A stretch of DNA of 64,000 bases from Candidatus Saccharimonadota bacterium (GTDB lineage Bacteria; Patescibacteriota; Saccharimonadia; Saccharimonadales; Saccharimonadaceae): NCBI GenBank assembly GCA_017460065.1, contig JAFUBT010000002.1, forward strand, positions 62,001 to 126,000. Reading direction: 5' to 3'. Shown one piece after another: positions 24,243 through 33,261 of the stretch. The number at the start of each line of letters is the position of its first letter. Position 1 is the first letter of the stretch. Position numbers and translations under genes: made by a program. The notes under the pieces were generated by a model. That model was not told the origin of the DNA, searched no databases, and saw only the letters and a list, made by a program, of their open reading frames with translations.

Positions 24243-27200
24243 GAGGTTCCTGGTTTTCTTGGTGCTGGCGGTCGCCGCCTTTTGTCTCTTTAACGCGACG
24301 CCAACTTATGCCGGTGGTTGGCAGGGTGGCGGCACCTTTGCGCCTGCTGTGGGTGGCGGTGGTGGGGGCTGCGATTCCTACAGTAACATGTACCGTATCG
24401 ACTGCGCCGGCTGGTCGTGGATTTATTACAAATACATCGGCAATCAATCCGCCAATGGAGAATCCGTGAAAGTCTATGACATTGCGGAACTGGATTGGGC
24501 CACTATGACGGAAGACTGGAACTCCAAATGGCACGTCACAATTGACAAGGAATGTGCCAAGGTAGGTGGTTTCTGGCATTTGGGCGGCAACGCGCAGGGT
24601 GACAGCAGTAACCACTTCGTCATTAACTCGCGATACGAATCGGTTTATTGGGTCAAAAAGGGTACATGGGGACACCGCGATACTTACAACTGGGGTTCAG
24701 TCAAGGGTATTCGTCAATACGAAAAAGTTCGTAGTGGCAATATCGACCATTACTTGCGTAACCGCAACCAAAGTACCTGGATTTATCGATCAACGCGTAC
24801 TGCCAAATACGAGACGGTATTGAACGAGTATCGCGAGTTCTACAAGTACTACCACAACACCACGACCAACGTTAGTGCCATTCCTGACAATATTTTCGCA
24901 TTTTGCTACAGCCCCGACATGGTAAAGAAGGAAGTTACTTATGCTGGCCAAAGCTCCATTGTGGATGGCAGCGATAATGGTGATGTTTCAAGCAAAGGCG
25001 GCCAATTCACTATCACTTTCCGTCACCAAATTCGCAAAGTCAGCTCGACTCCTTCCAATTACACCCCGGGCAGCAACTGGTTTACAAAGGTTTCTGGCGG
25101 TGGCAGTGTACGTTCTGGCACCTACAAGGGCACTTCCACTAGCTTTGTCAACGTGCTCGACCCAAACCAATATTTCAAAGTTACTGGCACCCTCGCTCCG
25201 GGTGAAAAGCGCAATGTTTGCCAGCAAATGACTTACAACAGTAAAGTCGTCAACGGTACTATCACCAGCTCTGATACCACCCGACAATGCCGTAACGTTT
25301 CGCGTGGCATCGCGACTTTCTCTGGCGATGTCGTGGGGCGCGTGGGCGATGTCGAGAACGACGCTTCGTCCGATGCGCCGGTTGAAATCAATACTCCAAC
25401 TGCCACGATTAGTTTTCGTCACCACATTACCCGTACCGGCGGTGACGATAAAGCTGGCGGCACGGCAGCTACGCCATGGTATACCGTGGTCAGCGGCAAG
25501 GATCAGTCGGGCGGTAACGTTTCGCCGATGGGGACCGCTCGTCCTCAATCTTCCGGACATAAAACTTCACTCCTAGCGCTCAACCAAGGCGAGGATGTCA
25601 TTAAATATGAAGACGAGACCTTTACGGTCAGCTTAGCTCCAGGCGAAACCATGACTTTCTGCCAAACTTTGCATTATGATTCTGTCGTTGACGCTACTGG
25701 CGGCAATCAGCATGCCTCGACCACGCGCTGTGTCCGCGTACATCGCGCAGGCCGAAAATGTGGTGACCTCGAATATGGCGTTGCGCAAGGCAAGAACTTC
25801 GGTCAACTCAGCGTGCGCAAACGCAACACCTGGCAGAGCACTGCGCCTTCCGCCCCAGAAGCTTTCAACATCAATCAGCGTGAAGCTAAGCTTGAAGTCT
25901 GGACTCGTCCGGGCGACTGGGTGGCCTTTCGGGCAGATATGTGTGAGGGAGCTGAACTGAGTAATCAGTATAATGAGATCAATCGGGACATCTCTTATAC
26001 GATTTCCGCATCCGAAGATCAATACAATGGCACCGCCAACCCCACTACTTGGGACAACGCTTCGTTGAAGGGACGCGCAAATATCGGCAAGGGTATTTTC
26101 CCCGGTAACACTTACGACTACGCTGCTCGCTCGCCTCAAGATGCATCGCAGAATTACGAAATTACGACCGACCACCTCGGCAAATCTTTCAGTCAACAAC
26201 TCAAGTGGACCGACCTTTGGATTAGTAACAGCCAAGTTGATGCCGTCCATCACCCCGGTGGCGCTACCTGGGAAAACACCGCCACCGCCACGGTCCACAC
26301 GCCATATAACTATGTCGCAACGCCCAGTGTGAGTATCGGTACTTCTCACGTCATGCCGGGCAGCTTTCTTGGTCGGCTAAGTACCGTCATTACTGCTGCG
26401 CCGCGGGTGAACCCGATTGTCAATGGCACAGAGGAATACGCTACTCGCACTAAGCGCAGTAAGTACCAAGTCATCAAATTCACGGTCAATAGGGAAGTTT
26501 CGCTAGAACAATTTAGTACCAACGTGTCTGGCGCCTATATCCATGATCCAACTGGCAATGCTCGTTTGACGACTGAATGGTGCATTAGTCGAATCCCCGC
26601 TGCGGCTGGGGTGTCTGGCTGCAACCAAGCCATTGAACCTAGCAATCTAGGCACGGCAGACGCTCGCCTCGAGGCGAACGGCTCAACCACTATTACTCGT
26701 CTTACGCCTTTCGTGTCCGACTCGGAACCGATTGGTAATAAAATTTGCTTCGTCGCTGCCGTCTGGCCAGCCGATAGTCACGATAGCCAAGGTGCAGAGC
26801 TTACTGACACTAGCGACCAATCTGTAGCTATGACCGAGAGTGGCAACTATTGGCGCATTTCTGAACCAAGCTGTGTGGTCGTAGCCAAAAAGCCAAATTT
26901 CCAGGTTCGCGCGTCCGGCGCCTTTGCCGAGCAAAACATCACTACGTCGATATCCAAGCGTGGTATACCAGGTTCACTGTTTGGCTCATGGGCGGACTAT
27001 GATTTAATGGCTGGCGGCTCGATTAACGGTATGGGTTCGGGCGCTTCACTTTGGGGCGCCAAGTCAGAGCCAATGAAGCGTGCGTGCTACTTCTCGGCAA
27101 TGAGTTTTACGAACGCTCAATGTAACACTAATAAGGTCGGTGAAATGCCGCTACATCCATATCTCGCCAGTAGCCCTAAGAGCACCTTTGATCGCATCAT

Positions 27201-27951
27201 GACGCGCTATACCTCAACCGATAATAGTAGCGCCTTAACTGGCGGCTCCAATGAAGCGTCCGCCGTAGAGCTCAAGCTTGAAGGCGCCTGCCAGTATGAT
27301 GCCGATAGCGGGGCATATACCGCACAAGGCGTGAGTGGCACGCCGAGCTTCCGCTGTCTAGAAAACGGCACTTACTACACCCGAGTGCTTGGCACGGCCA
27401 AAACCGCCAACGGCACGCGTACGGTCGTCGACGCCTCTGGACATCAAACTACAACCTACGTTGACCTTTGGACTTGGACAGACGGCCATCATCCAAGTAA
27501 TACTTATGTCATTTACGTTGATAGCACGCTTTATATCAAACAGAATTTCCGTTACGGTAGTCTAACCGATCGCGAAAATACGCAGTATCAAACTATCAAC
27601 GAGGTCCCGCAGACTATCTTCATCGCTGACGATATCAAAGTTGCAGCTAATGTCCAACATCTCGATGCCTGGCTAATCGCGAAGAACAGTATCGACACTT
27701 GCTATCCAGAAAATGGCGCCGGTGTCAGCGTCGCGAATTGTAACTCTCAATTAACGGTTACTGGTCCGGTTATTACCAAGAAACTATTCTTGAATCGTAC
27801 TTTTGGCGGCCAAGGCGGTACGCGAAATAACTCTCAACCAGGCGAAATCTTCAAACTCAGTCCGATGGTTTATCTCTGGAGCTATTCGCAATCACAGCGA
27901 TTCTCGCAGGCCATCACGACTTTCCAACGCGAAATCCCCACCCGCTACTAG
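24202..27951 (+). CDS. Giant secreted protein of cassette 1 (putative adhesin)
   Basis: 1,249 residues. Signal peptide 1-37 (FLVFLVLAVAAFCLF, cleavage near TYA). A Cys-containing N-terminal domain follows (Cys57, Cys68; GGFWHLGG; FAFCYSPD). Two beta-sandwich-like repeats each start FRHxI and end LAPGE...CQ..Y, then a segment with MCEGAELSNQY, a segment around KYQVIKFTV, the FGSWADYDLMAGGS domain, an extra Cys-bearing insert near 27250-27560, and a C-terminal beta-solenoid-like domain (HLDAWLIA, SIDTCYP, QLTVTGPVITK). It ends EIPTRY. No TM or sorting signal at the C-terminus, so retention must be through another component. An AGAGGAAAAG ribosome binding site precedes ATG. Function unknown; surface adhesin is inferred. 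Confidence 0.85.
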   Translation: MDHLAKILAKKSSKRFLVFLVLAVAAFCLFNATPTYAGGWQGGGTFAPAVGGGGGGCDSYSNMYRIDCAGWSWIYYKYIGNQSANGESVKVYDIAELDWATMTEDWNSKWHVTIDKECAKVGGFWHLGGNAQGDSSNHFVINSRYESVYWVKKGTWGHRDTYNWGSVKGIRQYEKVRSGNIDHYLRNRNQSTWIYRSTRTAKYETVLNEYREFYKYYHNTTTNVSAIPDNIFAFCYSPDMVKKEVTYAGQSSIVDGSDNGDVSSKGGQFTITFRHQIRKVSSTPSNYTPGSNWFTKVSGGGSVRSGTYKGTSTSFVNVLDPNQYFKVTGTLAPGEKRNVCQQMTYNSKVVNGTITSSDTTRQCRNVSRGIATFSGDVVGRVGDVENDASSDAPVEINTPTATISFRHHITRTGGDDKAGGTAATPWYTVVSGKDQSGGNVSPMGTARPQSSGHKTSLLALNQGEDVIKYEDETFTVSLAPGETMTFCQTLHYDSVVDATGGNQHASTTRCVRVHRAGRKCGDLEYGVAQGKNFGQLSVRKRNTWQSTAPSAPEAFNINQREAKLEVWTRPGDWVAFRADMCEGAELSNQYNEINRDISYTISASEDQYNGTANPTTWDNASLKGRANIGKGIFPGNTYDYAARSPQDASQNYEITTDHLGKSFSQQLKWTDLWISNSQVDAVHHPGGATWENTATATVHTPYNYVATPSVSIGTSHVMPGSFLGRLSTVITAAPRVNPIVNGTEEYATRTKRSKYQVIKFTVNREVSLEQFSTNVSGAYIHDPTGNARLTTEWCISRIPAAAGVSGCNQAIEPSNLGTADARLEANGSTTITRLTPFVSDSEPIGNKICFVAAVWPADSHDSQGAELTDTSDQSVAMTESGNYWRISEPSCVVVAKKPNFQVRASGAFAEQNITTSISKRGIPGSLFGSWADYDLMAGGSINGMGSGASLWGAKSEPMKRACYFSAMSFTNAQCNTNKVGEMPLHPYLASSPKSTFDRIMTRYTSTDNSSALTGGSNEASAVELKLEGACQYDADSGAYTAQGVSGTPSFRCLENGTYYTRVLGTAKTANGTRTVVDASGHQTTTYVDLWTWTDGHHPSNTYVIYVDSTLYIKQNFRYGSLTDRENTQYQTINEVPQTIFIADDIKVAANVQHLDAWLIAKNSIDTCYPENGAGVSVANCNSQLTVTGPVITKKLFLNRTFGGQGGTRNNSQPGEIFKLSPMVYLWSYSQSQRFSQAITTFQREIPTRY

Positions 27952-27991
27952 ACTAACCGCGTACGGTTTTACCAAAAAACATTTTTGCTTA

Positions 27992-28000
27992 TGCTAAAAT
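27992..28000 (+). promoter_or_regulatory. Extended -10 of cassette 2
   Basis: TGCTAAAAT ends 8 bases before ATG 28009. The region ttTGCTTATGCTAAAAT is nearly repeated before cassette 3. Confidence 0.65.
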
Positions 28001-28008
28001 GTTTTTAT

Positions 28009-28821
28009 ATGGGCAAAAACGATGTCGCTCCTGCCCGGTCCGCAGGAGAGCAAGAAGCTGGGTCGCAGCCAGGCAAAGAGCTGCATTTTGATTCCAAGAA
28101 AATCGACCAAAAACAAAAACCTGAATATTTCGTTAAGGTCGAAGGCGCCGAAGAGCGCAAAAAGGCCGTCGTCCGCAAACTCAAGGAGCAGAAGGAGCAA
28201 CTCGCCAAGCAGGCCAAGCAAAACAAACGCGACGCCAAACTCGAAGCCTTCAAGCAGGCTCACCGTAGTCGTTTTGCGAAGATTAAATCTGCTGTCGGCA
28301 ATTTCCTCAAAAAACACAAACTGCCACTACTAATTATTGCTGTTGCACTCCTAGTGGCCCTCGCCGGCTGGATGGTTTATCGGGCTCTAAACCCGCCGTT
28401 GACGGAAGATGAGCGGTCTGTCGTGGAGTCATTGGATCGCGTCTCTTCGCTGGACGCCGACTCGTTCCGTGAAGAATTAAGTTCTAGAGAAAAAGACGAG
28501 AACGGCTCTTTCCAGGCCGCACTTAGGTGGGGGGAGGAACAAGCTGAGTCGACGGACGATCAGCACACTAAATTTATCTATTATTATATTTTGACGAACC
28601 ATGTCTTAAGTGATGAAAACTATTACGATAAAGCACTCGAGTACGGGGGAAAGCTCGAGGCCCTCGCTCAGGATGACGGCGAAAAGTACCTGGCCTATAA
28701 CATGCTTGCGTCTACCTATAGGCAATTAAATAATCTTGATCAATATCGTCTATATCGCGATAAAGCAGCAGAATGCACGAGGAATGATGCATTTAAAATC
28801 GTCACTGAAGGAGTATTATGA
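28009..28821 (+). CDS. Cassette 2 membrane protein, TPR-like
   Basis: 270 residues, paralogue of the cassette 1 and 3 proteins. FVKVEGAEERKKAVVRKL at about 40-57, a Lys-rich coiled coil to about 95, TM at about 103-122 (LPLLIIAVALLVALAGWMVY) followed by RALNPPL, then an acidic helical-repeat domain (FQAALRWGEEQAES; YDKALEYGGKLEALAQDDGEKYLAY). I chose ATG 28009 over the in-frame ATG 27985, which lies before the -10. Its TGA overlaps the next ATG (ATGA). Confidence 0.82.
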   Translation: MGKNDVAPARSAGEQEAGSQPGKELHFDSKKIDQKQKPEYFVKVEGAEERKKAVVRKLKEQKEQLAKQAKQNKRDAKLEAFKQAHRSRFAKIKSAVGNFLKKHKLPLLIIAVALLVALAGWMVYRALNPPLTEDERSVVESLDRVSSLDADSFREELSSREKDENGSFQAALRWGEEQAESTDDQHTKFIYYYILTNHVLSDENYYDKALEYGGKLEALAQDDGEKYLAYNMLASTYRQLNNLDQYRLYRDKAAECTRNDAFKIVTEGVL

Positions 28822-31800
28822 CAATTAAGAAACGAACGGCACGACTCACCGTCCTTATTTTGATATTATCTTTAGGTCTGTTTGTACCTAGCGGAGTAAG
28901 CGCCGCCAGTGGCGGGCAGAGCACATCAGCGAACTCTGGCGCTTGTGGCACCTCATTCTATAGAGGCAAATTCCGCTATATGGTACCGCCCGAGTTTCCG
29001 CTGGGTACATGCGAGGACGCCGGTATATCGTTCGCTTATTTCGAGTACGACGTAGACTATGAAGTGGATATAAGCATGGGGCCAACAAACGACAAGGGGG
29101 GTGGCACTGTGATAATCAAGGGCTCCGAATGTCTTGAGACGGGAGGCTTTTATCACCTAGGGTATACGGATATCAAGGACGATCTTTGGTGGTATTCCGG
29201 AGACGGCACGGAAGTGCATATTAATAGCACGAGTAACAATTACCCATTAAGTATAGGCAACCCAAATATGCGAGGATCTATCACGTACTCCGGCAACTGG
29301 GATTCGGCCCTTGGTATGGGGCATGGAATTCAGGAGATATACGTAGATGGCAAGCTAGTGGCCCATCTTGTTGGTTTTGTAGATAAAAGCACGGCTTCTC
29401 AACATTATGAGCAGTGGCGGAAGTATTCTGGCTGGCCTGACGAGTGGGAAGGCGGGCTCAATTCCTTCTGTTGGGGAGAAGGTCTAAGCAATACGACTTT
29501 CTGGGGCAGTATAGACGGTTATGTTAATGGTTCTTACTTGAGCTCTGGCTCAACCAAGACGATACATGATAATTCCGCTCTCGTGAGATTCAACCATACA
29601 ATTCACCGAAACAACGATGGCGAGGACAAGAGTATAGGTACGAAATACTCTGTCGGGGGAGATCTTCGCACACGCTCGGAATCCAAAGTTTCATTATATA
29701 AAGGCAGTCAGGCTAGCCCTCACATGACTAGTAACGATGAAGTTTATGTATCGCCTGGACAAAGTAAAACATTGCAGCAGACCCTGTACTATGACGCTAC
29801 GGCCAACTCAAAAACTTCATGGGATAGCACGAGCGAAGGTCCCTACACCATGACTATCTACCGCCCGTCCACTGGAGATAATGCCATCAACGGTTGGACG
29901 AAGGCTCGAGTCAATAACAAAGACACCGCCAGTGGGGACAAAGTTACGGTCGGTAGTGACGGTAAGTATACTATTAGTTTTCAACACACCCTCCGCCGTG
30001 GCAGTGACGCCGCTGGTGGCACGGTAGACGCTAACTGGTCTACGTCCGTATATAGCAAAGATAGCGCTGGCCGCACCGTCAATCCAGGCGGCACTGCCCG
30101 CCGTGGCACCCAAACCCTCTCCCAAAACCAAGAAGCCAACGTTGTCTCGTACAACACCGAAACCTTCAGCGGCACACTCCTGCCAGGTGAAACCCGTACA
30201 TTCTGCCAAACCCTAACCTATGATCATAATATTTCTTACCCCAACAACAAGTCTCGTAGCGCTAGCGAGTATTGCGTGAATGTGTATCGGGAACCTGCTG
30301 AGTATGACAATAAATGTAAGATAGAAAAACAGCCAGCGACGTTTGGCGTCAACAGTGGCGAGAATATCGGCCGACTGACTCTGCGAAAACGCAACGATTC
30401 TCCGTTGGATACCCAACCGCAAAACACCGGCGATCATAGCGTCAAGGTTTACGCTAAGCCATCAGACTGGTTCTCCTTCTCCGAAACAATGTGCGAGGGC
30501 GCCGAGATGGCCAATCAATATCACGAAACGAACAAGCCGATTGAGTATCGTATTGAGGCGACCAGAAATAGCTCTCCCAGCAACGCAATTATGCGCGGCA
30601 GTATTGCTGCAACTACGCCAACCAGATGGACAAACGTAGGCATAAAAAGTCGCAACTTTGCTGGCGTCAAAGACATCTGGAACGGTAGCGATTATCAAGA
30701 AAGTAATACATCACCAGCAAGTGGTCGACATGACGTCGCAGAAGACGACGCTGGTAAAACCTTCAAGCAAATCCTCACGTGGACTGACCTCTGGATGACG
30801 AACGGCAAAGAGGTGGCGGCACATAATGGCAGCAGCAAAGCTACCGCAACCGGCATCGTCGAAGTGCCGTATAACTACATTAACATCCCACACGTTGACC
30901 GAGATAACGGCATCCCCGTTTCGCCGGGCAAGGACCTTGAAATTACGGTCACTATCGACACTGAACCGCGCAAAAATACACCCGTTAACGGCGATGAACC
31001 GTATAAAACTAAGACCAAGGAGTCAGCATGGCAGATTATTTCCTATACTGTCGATGACCGCAATAAGGCCAGCGACGAGGTGACGACGACAAATGAGTAT
31101 TATAATGGCGCCGGCGACCTAGATCTCAGCCAGAGCAGTGTCTGTGGTGCATGGATGCAGGGCGGCAACTCCAATACTTGCAAGCAAGCCAGCAAAGGCT
31201 CTGGCATTGTCGGCGAGAATCCGATTGGCCAAGATGGCCAACGCACCAACATCTATGTTCCAGATGGTACCCCTGTCGGTACGAAGGTCTGCGCTGTCGC
31301 CGCTGTCTGGCCGGCCGATAGCCACAACAGCAATGGCGCTACGGCAGACATCACTAGCGAAGAGATGGAACAGGCCGCACTCGACGAGGGGGAGGCCTCG
31401 TCCGGCACGCAGCGCGCTTGGAAGATTTCTCAGCCTACCTGCGTTACGGTCGCAAAACGCCCAACTATCCAAGTTAGGATGAGCGGCGCTTATGCCGAAA
31501 ACCGGATTGACACGAGTACGACAAGTCGCGGCCCATCCAGCGACACTACCGCAATGCGGCGCTACGGTTCGTGGGCAGACTATGATTTGGTCTCTGGCGA
31601 CGAAACGCTCGGCATGGCTTCCGGCGCAGCGTTTTGGGGTGGCTTGCCATTATCGGACATATCGCTGTCGGATATGACGGTCTGTAAGGTTTCGTCCCTG
31701 ACCTTTACGAATAACGAGTGTGCTAATCACAGCGGCAATCGTGTGGTCGGTAATTTTGGCAGTCAGAACAAGAGCCTCGCCTCTTACCCCGGCACCGCCT

Positions 31801-32375
31801 ACGAGCGTTTGCGTAGCCGCTACGCCATTGAAGCTAACGAATATACTGCCAATGACTTAGGCGGCTTCACGGTCGTTGCAAATAATCTCGCGTCAGAAGA
31901 TTCCTCTTATGGCGCAAAGGTCATTTACCATGAAGGCACACTTAACATCACTGGTGATATCCGTTACGAAGACAAAGCTTACGCTAACATTGACGAACTT
32001 CCCCAAGCAATCATCATTGCTGACACAATTCGAATCGCCCCCAACGTTACCCATCTTGACGCCTGGCTAGTGGCGGACAGTATTGACACTTGCTATGTCG
32101 CACCTGGCACGCGCGCAGTGGAATATCCGGGGCCTAGTGATAACGAAGTCAGCGTCCGCACTTGCCCCCATCAACTTACCGTTACCGGCCCAGTCATTAC
32201 TAAGCAACTGCAGCTCAACCGCACCTATGGCGGCGACGGTGGTCAGCAGAGTAATTCCGAGGCGGCCGAAATCTTCAAACTTAGCCCTATCACTTATCTC
32301 TGGAGCTATGCCGAAACCCAGCGCTATTCGCAGGCGGTGACTACGTACCAGCGCGAACTGCCGACGCGCTACTAA
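28818..32375 (+). CDS. Giant secreted protein of cassette 2 (putative adhesin)
   Basis: 1,185 residues, paralogue of the other two giants. Signal peptide 1-30 (LTVLILILSLGLFVPSGVSA). N-terminal Cys domain (ACGTSFYRGK; GGFYHLGYT; SFCWGEG), two beta repeats (RFNHTIHRNN; FQHTLRRGSDAAGGTV to LLPGETRTFCQTL), MCEGAEMANQY, the ESAWQIISYTV segment, YGSWADYDLVSGDE, and the C-terminal HLDAWLVADSIDTC/QLTVTGPVITK domain ending ELPTRY. It lacks the extra insert found in copies 1 and 3. GAAGGAG precedes ATG. The first 330 codons use ATA, GGG, AGA and CTA more freely than neighbouring genes. Confidence 0.85.
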   Translation: MTIKKRTARLTVLILILSLGLFVPSGVSAASGGQSTSANSGACGTSFYRGKFRYMVPPEFPLGTCEDAGISFAYFEYDVDYEVDISMGPTNDKGGGTVIIKGSECLETGGFYHLGYTDIKDDLWWYSGDGTEVHINSTSNNYPLSIGNPNMRGSITYSGNWDSALGMGHGIQEIYVDGKLVAHLVGFVDKSTASQHYEQWRKYSGWPDEWEGGLNSFCWGEGLSNTTFWGSIDGYVNGSYLSSGSTKTIHDNSALVRFNHTIHRNNDGEDKSIGTKYSVGGDLRTRSESKVSLYKGSQASPHMTSNDEVYVSPGQSKTLQQTLYYDATANSKTSWDSTSEGPYTMTIYRPSTGDNAINGWTKARVNNKDTASGDKVTVGSDGKYTISFQHTLRRGSDAAGGTVDANWSTSVYSKDSAGRTVNPGGTARRGTQTLSQNQEANVVSYNTETFSGTLLPGETRTFCQTLTYDHNISYPNNKSRSASEYCVNVYREPAEYDNKCKIEKQPATFGVNSGENIGRLTLRKRNDSPLDTQPQNTGDHSVKVYAKPSDWFSFSETMCEGAEMANQYHETNKPIEYRIEATRNSSPSNAIMRGSIAATTPTRWTNVGIKSRNFAGVKDIWNGSDYQESNTSPASGRHDVAEDDAGKTFKQILTWTDLWMTNGKEVAAHNGSSKATATGIVEVPYNYINIPHVDRDNGIPVSPGKDLEITVTIDTEPRKNTPVNGDEPYKTKTKESAWQIISYTVDDRNKASDEVTTTNEYYNGAGDLDLSQSSVCGAWMQGGNSNTCKQASKGSGIVGENPIGQDGQRTNIYVPDGTPVGTKVCAVAAVWPADSHNSNGATADITSEEMEQAALDEGEASSGTQRAWKISQPTCVTVAKRPTIQVRMSGAYAENRIDTSTTSRGPSSDTTAMRRYGSWADYDLVSGDETLGMASGAAFWGGLPLSDISLSDMTVCKVSSLTFTNNECANHSGNRVVGNFGSQNKSLASYPGTAYERLRSRYAIEANEYTANDLGGFTVVANNLASEDSSYGAKVIYHEGTLNITGDIRYEDKAYANIDELPQAIIIADTIRIAPNVTHLDAWLVADSIDTCYVAPGTRAVEYPGPSDNEVSVRTCPHQLTVTGPVITKQLQLNRTYGGDGGQQSNSEAAEIFKLSPITYLWSYAETQRYSQAVTTYQRELPTRY

Positions 32376-32423
32376 ACTACATCTCGCCCCACCAGCAAAA
32401 AATATAAAAACATTTTTAGCTTA

Positions 32424-32432
32424 TGCTAAAAT
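32424..32432 (+). promoter_or_regulatory. Extended -10 of cassette 3
   Basis: TGCTAAAAT ends 10 bases before ATG 32443. Confidence 0.65.
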
Positions 32433-32442
32433 AAAACCATAT

Positions 32443-33261
32443 ATGGGTACAAACGATGTCGACCCTGCTTGGTCCGCAGGGGAGAAAACAGCTAGGCCTG
32501 TGTCTGATAATAATGTAGTTTTTGACTCCAAAAATATCGACAGCCGGCCAAAGACCGAATTTTTCGTCAACGTTGAAGGCGCCGATGAACGCAAAAAAGA
32601 GGTCGTCCGTCGCCTCAAAGAGCAGAAACAGGAACTAGCCAAACAGGCCCGCCAAGACAAGCGCAACGCCAAGCTTGCCGCCTTCGAGCAAGCCCGCCAG
32701 ACCCGTCGCGCCAAAATCAAAAACACCCTCAAGCATTTCTTCAAAAAAGCCAAAATCCCACTCATCGCCCTTTGTGCGACCGTTTTTGTGGCCCTCGCCG
32801 GCTGGATAGTTTACCGGGCTTTGAACCCACCCATGTCAGAAGAGATAAAGATGGGCGTAGAGTCGATTAAGCGGCAACCCGAGCTAAATGCCGATTTTTC
32901 TGCGGAACTTGACGCTAGAGCCCATGCCGATGATGGCTCATTAGAAGACGCGATAAAATGGGGCGAAGAACAAATCGCAAACGCGGAAGATGACCATGTG
33001 AAGTTTATTTACTATAAGGAATTAGCTTATTTCATCGTCCATGAGGATGATTATAAAGATAAAGCAATCGAATACGCCCACAAATTAGAGGAGCTGGCGC
33101 AAGATGACGGCGAGAGGTATCTCGCGTATATGACTCTTTCGACAATTTATGGTTTCGCGGGAGACCATGAGAAATCTGACGAATATTACGATAAGCTCGA
33201 AGAGGTAAAAGCACCTATGGAGTACGCAATAGAGGAGGAGATAAAGAATGGCGCGCAGTAG
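32443..33261 (+). CDS. Cassette 3 membrane protein, TPR-like
   Basis: 272 residues, closest to the cassette 2 protein: FVNVEGADERKKEVVRRL, basic helix (KQELAKQARQDKRNAKL), TM at about 104-124 (IPLIALCATVFVALAGWIVY) then RALNPPM, and an acidic helical-repeat domain (LEDAIKWGEEQIANAEDD; AIEYAHKLEELAQDDGERYLAY). Predicted topology is N-in, C-out. It overlaps the giant gene by 14 bases. Specific role unknown; pairing with its own giant protein in each cassette suggests a dedicated chaperone or anchor. Confidence 0.82.
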   Translation: MGTNDVDPAWSAGEKTARPVSDNNVVFDSKNIDSRPKTEFFVNVEGADERKKEVVRRLKEQKQELAKQARQDKRNAKLAAFEQARQTRRAKIKNTLKHFFKKAKIPLIALCATVFVALAGWIVYRALNPPMSEEIKMGVESIKRQPELNADFSAELDARAHADDGSLEDAIKWGEEQIANAEDDHVKFIYYKELAYFIVHEDDYKDKAIEYAHKLEELAQDDGERYLAYMTLSTIYGFAGDHEKSDEYYDKLEEVKAPMEYAIEEEIKNGAQ

